From: Paraconiothyrium sp. Pb-2020
Lineage: Eukaryota; Ascomycota; Dothideomycetes; Pleosporales; Didymosphaeriaceae
NCBI GenBank assembly: GCA_022419385.1
Contig: JAJUBI010000004.1
Span: 4,073,286-4,137,285, forward strand
Length of the DNA stretch: 64,000 nt
Reading direction: 5' to 3'
The position numbers and the translations under genes were made by a program. Of this stretch, positions 32,392-43,601 are shown one piece after another; within the stretch, counting starts at the first letter, position 1, and the number at the start of each line of letters is the position of its first letter. The notes beneath the pieces are model-generated. The model saw nothing but the letters and a program-made list of their open reading frames with translations, had not been told where the DNA came from and made no database searches.

Positions 32392-35093
32392 TTACCAGGT
32401 CTTCGGCCCAAAGGTTTCGCCTTCGGCTACTGTCTTGCGAATGGCAGTGTTCAAATAGTCCTGCGAAGTATGTCAGCATGCCACTATCATCCGACATTGA
32501 CACACTTACTGTCGTCTCAAATGGCTTTTCGTTGCCCCACCAAAGGATCGAGTACTCCTTGAAAGTAATCGCGAAGAAGATCACGATCGTCGAAATGATG
32601 AGCCCGGCGTCAAGCCCAGCTGCTGTGATGTAGTTGTACTTATGCCACCATCCATGGAACTTGCGCATGATCCAATAATTGAAAATTAACCCCCAGAGCG
32701 CCCACGATGAGAAGCTGAGCGGAGTGGCAGGTGGAAGCCAGCCCATGGCACCAAGCATGACCGGTGCGTTTAGGTACCTAAGCGGGGACTTCGGAGCTAG
32801 GCGCATGAGGAAGAAAAAGATAATAGGCAGCGCGGCGCCGATGAGCCAGTAGTAGTGTATCGAGGAATAGATTGAGCCTGGTCCAAACATGCGGTCAGGA
32901 CCAATTACACCCCAAACGATGCTGCTGGAGAAGAACGCGCGGCCATTGGGGCAAGTGAAGTTGCTCTTCTGCAAGCGCGTGCAAACGTCTGGTATACTGT
33001 GGGCGGGATCATACATTAGTAATCTTTATTTGTATATGTGGGTGTGGAAGACATACTTTCCCAACGTCCAATTCATGACTGCGATCTGTACAAAGCTCGC
33101 CCAGACAGTTGCGACAAGCTGCGCGGTGAATGCAGTCTTTGGTGGAACCTTCATATAATGTGCAAGCTTCAAATCGGCGGAGAATAGTTGTGCTTGTCCC
33201 AAGGTGATCGTGCTGTAGACTTTGAAGATCATCACACCAATGGGTTTCCCAGGAATCATATAGCCCGCGAGAAATGGCGATATAATGTTAAGAGACAACA
33301 TAATGTTAGTGATGCCGTAAATCATGCATGTTGGGATAATGAAAATCAATGCGACGATGAGTGAGACGAAGTATGCCCACCATGGGATCTGCGAATCGTA
33401 CGCCAGGATAGTCGCGAGACCAAAGGCAACGGATATGGCGAATAGTACACCGTACCACCAATCCGGGCAAGGAGCATACTTCTGCATGAGCTTCATGTGG
33501 ATGTCTGGTTCTTGGTTCCGTGAGGCTTTGAAGCGATACCAGATCTCTTTGCGATGGAACACGATAGTATGAACAACAGCTGCGGTGAGCGCCGCGAAGC
33601 TCAGCCCATAGTTAAGGGCCAACGTAGGTGCTAGGAACATCGGCGAGTATTCCTTATACTTGGCGAGATCAAATGTGAAGTTTGGTCCAAGGATGTTGGT
33701 GACATTGTATGCAGCTTGCGTATTGTCGAATGTGGTTGAGGTGTTGATGGGCAAGTAGTCACCATACCATGTATTGGTGAAGGATATTCCAAGGGTGGTG
33801 ATGATGACGAAGACGACCAATCCGATAAGAGTATTGATGTGCGCATGAGCCGGCGCGAGGAGGGGATCTGACAGGTAACTTGACACATATGTCCAATCAA
33901 AGGTGATGGGGATGAGTGACAAGCCCGTGTAGCCACCGAATAGCTGGTTAACCACTACGTTGTCAGGCTTGATCCTAATATCGAGTCAATAACATGATAG
34001 CAGGAAGCCAAGAGCGGACTAGTACCATGTAATGAACGCAAAAACCTGAAGTCCTTGCCAAATGACTCCTACGAATCGTGAGATTCTTGACACGTTGAGT
34101 TGCTTTGGAAGACTTACCAGGCAACCAGTAATATACGAACATGCCACCCATGACGTAGAGAAAGAATCGCATACGAGATATGCGCCATCCATTCGCATCT
34201 TCGTCAACAGTTTTCGGGTCATGGAAAGCATGAAGTAATGCAGCGTTTGAGAATTGATTTGGCCAGATAATCGCGGCAGGCCACACCTACAATACGAATG
34301 AGTCAAATATGGAGAGAAATGCGTAGTATTGCGCTCACCAGAAAGCGGCGAAACATGCCTGCAAGAGAGATTCCGATTACTTGGCTGCTAAGCGTAAAGA
34401 GCAATTGAAATCCCCATGACATAGGGAGGTTATAAAGCGGCTTTGCTAACAAGGCAAGGAGAGCATCTGTCGAGTAGGCGTAGTTGATGGAAATACCAGC
34501 CATGATCTAGAAATGTCAGAGTTCTGCACAATTTCGGTGATTCGTCTACTCACTGTAATGACGGCATGTTCCTTGATATTGAAGGGGCCCGTGTTGAGCG
34601 TCCACTTGATGCCAAAGGTTGTGAACTGCCTCGTCGGCATTACTCTGGCCCAAAGAACACCGAAAGGATATACTACTCTATCGGAGTGTAAACGGTATGT
34701 ACTTCAAGAAACTTGTAGTTGCAACACATACAGTAACACCACGATGTTGGGGAAGTTAATGGCTGGGCTTCGCATCGACAGGAACATGTTTATGCCGGAT
34801 GCAACGGTAACGAACAACATGCCCAGTATCCACGCCCGCACCGTGTTTGCGGGTTCTTCACCATCTGTATTTCTCACTGCGGCTCTCACTTCTTCGTAAG
34901 GAGAGTCTTCAACGAAGTCCTTCTCTGCTCTTCTGATCGCTTCAGCATCACCATCATGAGTCGCCGCATGTAGCTCGTCAATCTTATCCTGTTTCAAGTT
35001 TGGGTCCCATTGGTGGGTCTTTTCTGTGATGTTGACATTTCCAGCCTCAACAGAAGTGCTGTACGCCTTTTTCTCGTGTGCAATCTCACTCAT
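32392..35093 (-). CDS. Oligopeptide transporter, OPT family
   Basis: Eight exons (35093-34732, 34677-34554, 34506-34339, 34286-34118, 34068-34026, 33974-33057, 32996-32510, 32460-32392) join in frame to 779 aa. Known features in order are SPYEEVRAAVRNTDGEEPAN before the first span, WTLNTGPFNIKEHAVIT (the OPT NxGPFNxKEH signature with Thr in place of the usual Pro), NYGLSFAALTAAVVHTI, GKPIGVMIFKVYSTITLGQA and LGNIPDVCTRLQKSNFTCP. The short last exon ends ETFGPKTW. About 14-16 membrane spans are expected. The family imports tetra- and pentapeptides or glutathione with protons at the plasma membrane. It is divergent from the Egh16-like gene over 2.1 kb. Confidence 0.93.
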
Positions 35094-37243
35094 CTTGAGA
35101 TCGGATCCCGTGTTGATACACGAAAGGCAATTCTTCGCTCAAACGAGAGCCTCGATTATCGAAGGCTTGAGGAGCCGAACGACCAGAACTTGGTACGCAG
35201 CATTGAGGACGACGCGAAGCTTTTCAGTAGACGAGCTTGAGGATCCTCGGCTTGACTCGCGTAGTGGCATAGACGCGGGGGGACATACGGATGCAGATAG
35301 TCAACGTGGTATCGCGGTGAGGGGAGCGCTTAACCGAAACAGGGAGGCATAGCGGTTGAATTGCAACCATGAATCCGCCAATCGACCACGATACAAAAGC
35401 CAGAGTAGCGATGAGCGAGCCTATCGCAAAGGTGGGCCTTCGAAGACAAAGGATGCGGAGGCAAGCATGACCTGACTCTGAAGAGCTTATCGTATTGCGA
35501 GGGTCCGGAGTCGACTACGTTAAACCATGAAGGGACAGATATCATGCATATCGCCTCCAGGGTATCTAAGCTGAGATAGAGCCTTCCCGCAAGCACCGCA
35601 TGCGCGATGATAAGCGGTTTGCAACGGCGGTTCTTGTGCCCAAACATCCTAGCTGTGCGGCACAGTACGGCATTCTGTCGCCGACGAAAACTGCTCCAGT
35701 CCAAGATTGGGATGCCGGCAGAGCGTAAGAGACTTCACTCCATTGACTGCGTGTATAGATATCCTTCTCGCACGGCTTTGGGATTGATTAGCGTAAGCGT
35801 GAAAGCAAAGTAGTATAGCTACGTGGGCGAGGGGGAAACGAGCAACGTTAGCGCTTGGAGTAAGAGGTCGTGGTGCAAGCGGCCGGCCTCAGAGTGTCCT
35901 TTTCAACAGCTTTGAAAATAATGCAGTTGCAATATTTGATATCTCGGAGAACGATGCTGCGACGCCGAGGTGCAAGTGCGAATTGCGTCCAGGGTGCCAG
36001 GCACTTTGCGCATTGACCTTCTGCTTTATGTAATCATTGGCAGCCAATTCTGTCGCCACGCACCTACTTTCCCATCTCCAAAAATCTATCAGCGTCCAGA
36101 GTCAGTCATGTCCATCATCACGCACCGGAGGACGAGCCTTCCGAAGGCAGAAACAAGCTCGGATCTGCCTCGGCGGCCCCAGCTGTGCGTGAAACGATTG
36201 ATGAGACACTAACCCTCACCCGATGCCGTAGGAAAACCGAGGGAACCTCCAAGCATGAGAATGTTTACTTTCTGAGCATCTCAAACCACCGAGGCTGCAG
36301 TTTGAACCTGGTTTCGTCCATTGTTGCGTTTCGCCTTGTGCAAACAGTCAGAAAATCCTGATCTCCTTGGCTGGCCCACTCGACTGGACATCGAAACCCT
36401 CTTGGGTCTCCAAAAGCGTCTCCAAACGATCTATGTCTACTAGAACCGGCCAACTCGTCAATACCATTTTGGCTACCTTTGCTCATGCAGTAAGAAATAC
36501 TGCATTGCAACTTACACAATCGCGAATGACGTATCTCTTGGACGTGTAAGTCGGCAGTCTCTAGGCTCTTCTGTGACTTGATACAACTAGTCCAGCTGTC
36601 CAGGCGTTAAAACTAGAATAACTGTAGTGATATAACTCCACTACCGAAACAGATCCATGCCCCCGCTCAAACAAGTCACGCTGTGGCGCAGACGGCTGCC
36701 ATTCACCTTTCCTTTCTATTCTTAGTTCCTAGACACCTTGTCTCAATGCCTGTTGCTCCAACCAACGTTCAATCACGGTCTCGACTACGATCTTACCTAG
36801 ATTGCACGGCCAATTCGGCATGCATCAATCATTCCTCCGACGCCAAGATCTGTCAACACGGTTTGGAAACAGGAAACATATCCTGCCGATTCCTATTCTT
36901 GCCTCAATCATGTTTCGTTGCTATGGTTATGCGACTAGGAAGTTGTTCTCTGGGCTCACCGGCGGTTAGATGCCTTGCTAAGGAACTCTATCACATCTTG
37001 GCCAAAACGATTCTGCTTCTCGAGGAACGGATAGCAAGGTCCGACGCATCAAGGACGAATCGTAACTATCGAGCGTGGCGATGTTCGAGGTCTGAATGGC
37101 GGTATAAGAAGCACCATCATCGCGACGGATTGAAGGACATCAGCGATCAACATTTCCATCCAGCCTTTACAGTAATCACTACTCACTACTTTCTATTCAC
37201 CCTTTTAATTGCTTATTTAATAGCCCCACTTGACCGGTTCAAG
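35094..37243. other. Long divergent intergenic region, no supported gene
   Basis: This 2.15 kb lies between the OPT and Egh16-like start codons. Frames such as 36683-37243 run into the Egh16-like gene but lack any domain and look like leader sequence. I see no repeat or RNA gene. Confidence 0.45.
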
Positions 37244-38742
37244 ATGTACTTCACTAAGACCTCCGCTGTTCTCTCCTTCGGCCTTTTGGCCAGCCAGGTT
37301 GCTGGTCACGCAGCCGTCACCAAGGCTGTTGGTGATGCAGGTGGTCAGGGTTCCGCCATTGGTAGTACGTCCAATCTTTCACATGCCTTCCAACACTCTT
37401 ACTGATCAACAACCCCAGTCGACCCCAACACTCCCCGTGATGGCACTGGCCGCAACCCATTCCAGCAGGACTCAACCCGCTTCCGAGGCGATGCCGCTGA
37501 TCAGTGCGGTGAGACTCTGGGAGCTGGTGCCAACGATGTCCAGGCCGGTACTGCGCAGGTCATGCAGCTCAATGGCGGTACCCTTCCTCAGGTCAGCGCC
37601 GGCGGTATGCTTATGATGACGCTCCACCAAGTCAACGGCGACGGCGCCGGCCCCTACATTGCCATGATCGATGCTACCGGCACTGGTACCCAGTGGGCGC
37701 CCGCTACGGTTGCCACCAACGTTGACGGCAATGCTCGCGGCCGCAACAACGACAACGCGAAGACCGACCTTCCTCTCAACGTCGCCATCCCGGCCAACCA
37801 GACTTGCACTGGTACTGTTGCCGGCCAGGCCAACGTCTGCATGGTTCGCGTTCAGAACCCCGCTCGTGCTGGCCCCTTTGGAGGGTGCATCCCCGTCCAG
37901 ATGGCTGGAGCTGCCGCCGCCGCTCCGGCTGCTGGTGCTGCTGGTAAGTCTACAATCATGCACCATGACTTCTATGGTAATCTAACGATATCTGTTAGGC
38001 ACTGCCGCCGCCGCTCCCGCCGCTCCCGCCGCTGCTGCTCCGGCTACCGGCGCTGCTGGTAAGTCTTCAATCCATCCTCCATCACTTCGATCCCAACCTG
38101 ATAACTCGTCTTAGGCTCCGCCGCTGCTGGCACCGCTGGCACCGCTGGTAAGTCTCTGATTAGCCTTTCATCCTCAGTCTTCGATACACTCCCAATCAAT
38201 TCGATCACAATCTGACAACTCCTCTTAGGCACCGCCGCCGCCGCTGCTCCTATCGCCGGCGCCGCTGGAACCGCTGGTACGTACTAATCTTAAAGAAGAG
38301 TCAAGTATTCGACTAACAGCTCATAAGGCACCGCCGGCGCCGCTCCCGTCGCTGGCACCGCTGGCACCGCTGGTAAGTGTTGAACATCGCGGACGACTTT
38401 GGGCATCTGACTAACATCTCCTAAGGCACCGCCGCCGCTGCCCCCGCCGCCGCTGCTCCCGTCGCTGGCACTGCTGGCACCGCTGGTAAGCTTGCATCCT
38501 AGCGAAGAGTCAATTTCATAGCTAACATCTCTCAAGGCACCGCCTCCACCGCTGGAACCGTCCCAGCTGCTAATGCTCCCGCCGCTGGTGCCAACACCGC
38601 TGCGGGCGTTAACACTGGTGCTACCACTGGTGCTCTCAGCCAGCGTGCTCCCAAGAAGTCCACGGACGGAGCTGACGTCTCTGACGATGCCGACGAGGAG
38701 GAGACCAACCCCAAGGGCCAGCGCACCACCATCGGTGTCTAA
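37244..38742 (+). CDS. Egh16/GAS1-like secreted protein with a mini-exon-encoded Ala-rich tail
   Basis: The family comprises secreted proteins induced in infection structures of several fungi. The signal peptide is MYFTKTSAVLSFGLLASQVA. The conserved part reads GHAAVTKAVGDAGGQGSAIG, VDPNTPRDGTGRNPFQQDST, QCGETLGAGANDVQAG, HQVNGDGAGPYIAMID and ARAGPFGGCIPVQ. Eight exons (37244-37361, 37419-37943, 37999-38058, 38115-38147, 38229-38276, 38328-38372, 38426-38485, 38537-38742) give 364 aa. All seven introns are phase 1. The five internal mini-exons each begin GC(A/T)CC or GCACC after the acceptor and end GCTG, encoding variants of GTAAAAPVAGTAGTA. The last exon adds an acidic tail (DVSDDADEEE). 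Homology is at family level only, and a role in virulence is not implied for this organism. Confidence 0.9.
37999..38536 (+). repeat. Array of duplicated mini-exon plus intron units
   Basis: Five mini-exons of 60, 33, 48, 45 and 60 nt are separated by introns of 56, 81, 51 and 53 nt, with flanking introns of 55 and 51 nt. The introns fall into two similar groups: 38059-38114 and 38148-38228 share TCGATC.CAA.CTGA.AACTC.TCTTAG, and the last three share a GAAGAGTCAA- and CTAACA-containing core. The repeat therefore includes the introns, not only the coding part. Confidence 0.85.
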
Positions 38743-39732
38743 GCTTCTCGTACTGGTGTAATTATTACACTGAGCCTACAGATGAACAGCTTGAAAGAAG
38801 AATGAAAATAATGACGATGTATATACCACATGTTAATAGATTGAATCTGGAATGAGCGGACTGGTCTGCGACCGCGCTGGGATGGACTGTTGTACTGGTC
38901 TTGGTTGCTGTATTGGTTGGTTGGGGATTTTGAGTAATGAATCACTGATCGCATATACTGTTTCTCTTGCACTTTGGTGATGTTGAATTATTGACGCCTT
39001 ATTTCCGCCTTGGATATGAGGACGACGTCTAGTCAAGCTTTCGGCGCGCTGTCTGTGCTTTTCAAGGGGTGTGGGGGGAGATCGATGTTCGTTTCACCCC
39101 AGTTTCATTCGTGGCGCATCGCAAGTAGCCCTGCTGATCCTCAAACAGGCGGCGCGTGTGGTCTCGGTCATGAAATAACGGCGATGTGTCGGTTAATGCT
39201 GCAGGGGCACGATGTGAACCTGAGTTTAGATCATCGGTCGAAGTGATCCAGGACCTCGGGAGTTGCCTGGACACGTGCTTTTATGTGTTGACTTAGATTT
39301 GCGCGATCTCGGTCGCTGTCCGACCCAGCTTCACAATATCAACGTAGTCACACGGAACATCTTTATTGTATATCGATCGTGGATTGCTGCTGCTACTCCG
39401 TACATACCCTCCCCTAGTTTTGCTTCGCTTGACTCAAGTCGAGAAACTCAGATAGATAATCGAGTATATGGCGACTTCTCTTTGATATCTGTGCTGGAAA
39501 CGCATAGCACACTCGTAGGCGACAACAGCAACCACTGCTTTACGGGCAGAAAGCGGTACGTTATCTTAAAAGCGCGAAGTGCTCGTCCGGTTTTCTTGTT
39601 GTTCCTGAGCGGTAATATTTTGATCTGATCTTCTACCATCATCACTGAACATTGTCTGTCTGTCTCCTGAGAAAGGGAATTAGGATAATGCAACTTGGTT
39701 CGCGGGTGTTGAGATGGAAGTGAACATGACTG
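38743..39732. other. Intergenic, nothing recognised
   Basis: This 1 kb lies 3' of the Egh16-like gene. The 81-codon minus-strand frame at 39693-39448 lies where exon 2 of the decayed mini membrane-protein gene would be, but shows no AYAAICYIPM-like motif. Confidence 0.4.
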
Positions 39733-39907
39733 GCATACACCGTTTGCGGCGTCTTAAAGTAATAACAGCGTGGATGGCGCCGGGTATTCCGAGGACAGCA
39801 GCGATGATAGCGAGAATAGCACCGATAATAACAGGAGAGGCCTAGACCGTCGGCTCATGGGTGCTGCTCCACATAATGTCGTTAGTGGTAGAGCTGTTCG
39901 TTGACAT
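39733..39907 (-). pseudogene. Mini single-pass membrane protein, copy 4, with nonsense codon
   Basis: On the minus strand the frame opens MSTNSSTTNDIMWSSTHEPT and continues through SPVIIGAILAIIAAVLGIPG and a basic patch (RRRKR), matching exon 1 of copies 1 and 2. A TAG at 39844-39842 falls exactly where the other copies have the conserved Trp just before the membrane helix (DPTAW-STPIIIGA against EPTV-stop-ASPVIIGA). The donor at the end of exon 1 is not conserved and no exon-2 motif was found. Inactivation is therefore likely. Confidence 0.75.
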
Positions 39908-41549
39908 CGTACTCGCTAGTCAGACGGAGTGGACGCCAGTAATGAGGTGATCTAAACGTAGAGGGTTCTTGTTCGGGTCTAACGCATGGCAAAGAGAAGA
40001 GAAATGAAAGTCGTTTCGAGCGAGGATCTATATGTGGACGTTGAAGAGCCTCGTTGTTAATTGAAGGATAATAGGCGTATGGCCGTATGGCCTTTTCTCC
40101 CCCAATGTCGGTACAGACGCAGGCTTGTCCAATACTGTGACTGTCGGCGAGAGTAAGATATGCAACAAAAAAGGTAGGACTGTTGTGCAAATAACAATGA
40201 TGCGAACTTGAATTTGTGGGGTGTAGTGCTCTTCTGGCACCTGCATGTTTATGTTTTTCCTCAGCTATTCGTATGTGAGACAGCTGCGGATTGTGCAGCC
40301 CAGAGAGACGCCTCCCGAAGTGTCAGACAACGGAATCCATATGTAGGTACAGACGCTGACTGTGCGCCAGATGTTGCCGCCACGCTCGCTGCAAAGCTGA
40401 TTGGCCAAGGACTCGGGGGCTGTGCTCACCGGTATCGGTTCTCAGGAGTGAGAACGTTGTACCAGCTCCATTCCCAGGAGCACGTCGCAGCCGTTTATGC
40501 TCATAACACTCATGCATCTTGGTGGACCTTTTGTGGAATGATGAGAATGCGATCACGCGTGCGCTGGCTTGCTGCATACCATAGGTAACCTCCGCTGCAG
40601 CAAATCAGGGACGGTGAACAGTCGCCAGATTCCAGGAAAAGAGCAGTTCACACGCCATGCAGCTGTCTGGCACAATTTTGATGATTCGCTACCGAAGAGA
40701 TATCAGGAACGCTGACATTTACCTGTCTTATGGGGAAGCATATATGAGTTTTCTAAGCGTTCTACGATTACTGTTTCCGACCAGTCGCAAGTACTTCCCA
40801 TCTCGATAGCGGCTTTCACCAGTAAATGGACAGCAGGCGCATATGGTCACTCGCCGAACACCGTTGAATCTCAAGTTGAGCGCTGACGCTCGTTTGCCCA
40901 TATCATTGGCTACTGACCGACGTCGCCCGTGATTTTAGCACTACCGTCTTTTTTCTCTATCATTGTATGGTAGTTCGACATTGCAACCTTGTACTGGTGC
41001 TCTAAAGATTGTGAATGGTTACTCTCAAGGCTTCCTTTACAAGCGAAAAGGATCTCTCGCAGGATTCGGATCGACGCTTCATACTGGTGCTTCAATTTCG
41101 TCGTGGGACATTAAAGACACAGATTGCCGCTTATCTACAGGAGCTATGGTACATAATATCAATTCACCGAGTGCTGGGTCGTGCTCCATATTGTTAATGA
41201 GCGGCAGCACCCATAGCTATCACTTTAGCTATCACTTTACCGCCTTAAAAACCGCCTGGCCAAGAGCGTTGGTTCGGTAAATTCGATCATAGGATTTGAG
41301 ATGATATGGCGTAACTTGCCCAGTGTGCTTGTCACGATAGCGAAAGCATTCAATAACGATAATTGGGTGAAGAACGTTCTCGGCAACAATGTGGTACGGA
41401 TACTAAGGTTGGACGAGTAGGATATACACAGTCACTGAGAGATCAAATCAAGTTCATTGAGAGTTTTGGTGTTATCTCCGCTGACACATGGAACGCTCAA
41501 ATGCTACAGAAGACATTATCTCGAGAGATTATTGTGGTACATGTCATTG
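39908..41549. other. Intergenic between the two minus-strand mini membrane-protein copies
   Basis: Frames at 40208-40588 and 40963-41280 have no recognisable content. There is a small direct repeat TATCACTTTA near 41219-41240. Nothing else was seen. Confidence 0.4.
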
Positions 41550-41881
41550 ACATTGCAGAGCGCCCCGGCGTTTTTCGTGCTGCTAACGAGCGGCAGGATC
41601 CATCTCCAAGTTGGCACCGTCCTCCATGTCTCCTGATCGAGAGTATTAATATATGAAAAGGGGCTGAGGGGCTCGAGGCGGGATGTTGCTGTACCTTGCC
41701 TAGCGCTCTTGTGGCTGTGAATTTTCTTAACAGCGAGAATGGCGCTGGGAACCCCAACAATGACGGCCATAATGGCGGATATAGCACCGATGATGATGGG
41801 AGTATTCCAAGTCGATGGGTCATTGGCGGTGGCATTGGTAGCCGCTATCGGTGTTGCCGCAATAGACTTGTTGGCAAGCAT
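41550..41881 (-). CDS. Mini single-pass membrane protein, copy 3 (degenerate C-terminus)
   Basis: From the Met at 41881 the frame reads MLANKSIAATPIAATNATAN, then DPSTWNTP, a hydrophobic helix (IIIGAISAIMAVIVGVPSAI) and a basic patch. A phase-1 intron like that of copies 1 and 2 (donor GTACAG at 41694, acceptor CAG before 41632) leads to DMEDGANLEMDPAAR and a stop at 41583. This matches DIEDG in copy 1 but lacks the AYAAICYIPM ending. A diverged version of that ending (SSTKNAGALCNVNDM, against SSTSAAYAAICYIPM) is present one frame away, in the unspliced 137-aa frame. A frameshift in exon 2 is the simplest reading. The first exon may still be expressed. Confidence 0.55.
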
Positions 41882-41929
41882 TTTGGCCGTTAGAAAGGCA
41901 GGTGGGAATGTGTTTTGTGTAACTGTCAA

Positions 41930-42898
41930 GATGAGACTAATAGCGTTAAGAAATGAGTAGGGATAGATTTTCAGTGTCGTTCAGTGTCGTGGTGCGTAGG
42001 ATAAAGAGAGAGCTCTTGACGAAACCTATATACCAGGCCACATGCTAGTGACCTGTTGTCAGAGACACCGGTGCTGAGTTGATATTCAATTGATATTTGG
42101 GGGCGTCAGTCCAGACGTCTATGTACATATCCCTACCTTTAAATCATTTTCCGACCGTGATAAGTCTTGTGAGGCGATACAACAAGAGTGTCGTCTCCCA
42201 CCGTCGAGCGCTGCTTGCATCGCCTGTGCGGAAGACCATTTTTTGGTTTGTTCAAACCTTCGCGAAGTTGTTGTTGTACCGATAGCGGGACGGTAGAACA
42301 ATCGAGGGCTAAAGGCTTGCAAAGCCTCGTATATAATCCCGCCCACATTGGGCCGTCTAGCGAACCCTTCCCAGGCTCCTTCGCCTCTCCGGCATCTCGT
42401 GTGCCACCCACAGCCACACATTCCTATACTTATCGTTGGTGCATTCATGTCTTCAAACGTTATAAAGCGTAAAATCGCATGCCAGCAGTCTAAATAGTCA
42501 CCCACTTCTAAGTATCATCTTCTTTCCGGTTCAAGCAAGCTTTTTCATCGCCAGCAGTACCTGGACCATTGGCTCTACGGTATCGGCCCGCATACCAAAC
42601 CCTGACTAGGCCTAGTTCCCGGCCGCGCTACGAGTACGCCGCACCGGTGCGGATTCGGGGGTCCGATATCGATTTGGTATCGATTCTCAGCGCCAGCGCC
42701 TCCTCGTTGTCATCCGAACCGTCATCGTCGCATGGCGACCAGGTTTTGTCTGCGTGTCTCGTCGCCTATATAAATCGTTTTCTGTCCGAGGTCCTTGTCA
42801 TGACCGGCTCAAAACCTGTAATTGCCACTTTCCCCTTACCGGTGCTGTCTCGATGTACATAACACAGCAAACTACGGCGCTCAAACGACATTGACAAG
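41930..42898. other. Intergenic, no confident gene
   Basis: A GGTATATAGG element about 100 bp upstream of copy 3 may be its TATA box. A Ser-rich frame at about 42580-42740 has no start codon in good context and was not called. Confidence 0.4.
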
Positions 42899-43601
42899 AT
42901 GCCTTGTCGAAACCATCATCACCAGCCTTGGCCATTGAGCGGCAGACACCGACTTCGGATTGAAGCGTGCGAGACGCAATGTGGATGGTGCGAATACAGC
43001 ACCGATCGCGCGAATAATCTACGGGTGGTGAGTAATGGTGAAGCCTGTTCGATTAACCCATGGTGAAGCTGACATAGCTCTCTAGCACGCCCATCGTCAC
43101 CTCAAGAATCCGAAAGAGGTATCTTTGAGGCAGATTGAGCTAGTTCCAGGCAGAGCAGGCCGTTCTAGAGTTGCCTCGCGGTCCGAAGAAGCACACGTGC
43201 TCCGAGCGAGTAGCGATACATTTACGTCGCCGTCGCCGCCTTCTGGGCGTCTGCTACATTCCGTTCCTGCGGCTTCTGCCCATGAGTCGGAGACGGATCG
43301 AATACGTCGATTGGAATACCATGAAAAAGTGTTGTCAGAGAGGATTCATCAACTTACAGGACTGTTGCGTCGGCATGGGATAGATCCTGATACAATAGGG
43401 ACTTTGGAGCCTTCCACTCCCTCACGTCCACTTCCGGACCCGCGTGAAGCCCATAATGTTCCAAACATTGTGCGACTGGAATCAAGTTTGAACCAACGGA
43501 GATCTCCGCAAGTTAGAACACCCAAGCAGGGTGAGCAAAGGGGTTTTTCCCCTCCGACCAGGGACACGACAGAGACCTACAGTTCGTGGTTTCCAATATG
43601 A
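42899..43601 (+). CDS. Hypothetical protein with short coiled coil (214 aa)
   Basis: Exon 1 (42899-43027) encodes MPCRNHHHQPWPLSGRHRLR and a small Cys group (CETQCGWCEYS). A GTGAGT donor and a TCTAG acceptor join it in phase 0 to exon 2 (43086-43601). Residues about 100-140 form a short helix (DRIRRLEYHEKVLSERIHQL), flanked by Ser/Pro-rich, probably disordered segments. The end is TRDTTETYSSWFPI. No family is recognised. The intron and codon-like composition support it as a real gene. The Cys motif is too short to call a zinc finger. Confidence 0.5.

Noticed and set aside
36683..37243. Long plus-strand frame leading into the Egh16-like start
   Set aside because: The signal peptide starts cleanly at 37244 and the upstream part has no domain; it is leader and intergenic DNA that happens to be open.
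37472..37966. 164-codon minus-strand frame over the Egh16-like gene
   Set aside because: It is antisense to a well-supported gene and caused by the low-complexity GC-rich codons.
40208..40588. 126-codon plus-strand frame at 40.2 kb
   Set aside because: It has no domain, signal peptide or splice support, and the antisense strand is equally open.
42569..42862. Ser-rich frame upstream of the 42.9-kb gene
   Set aside because: It has no ATG in good context and no splice link that keeps frame with the exon at 42899; it was left uncalled.
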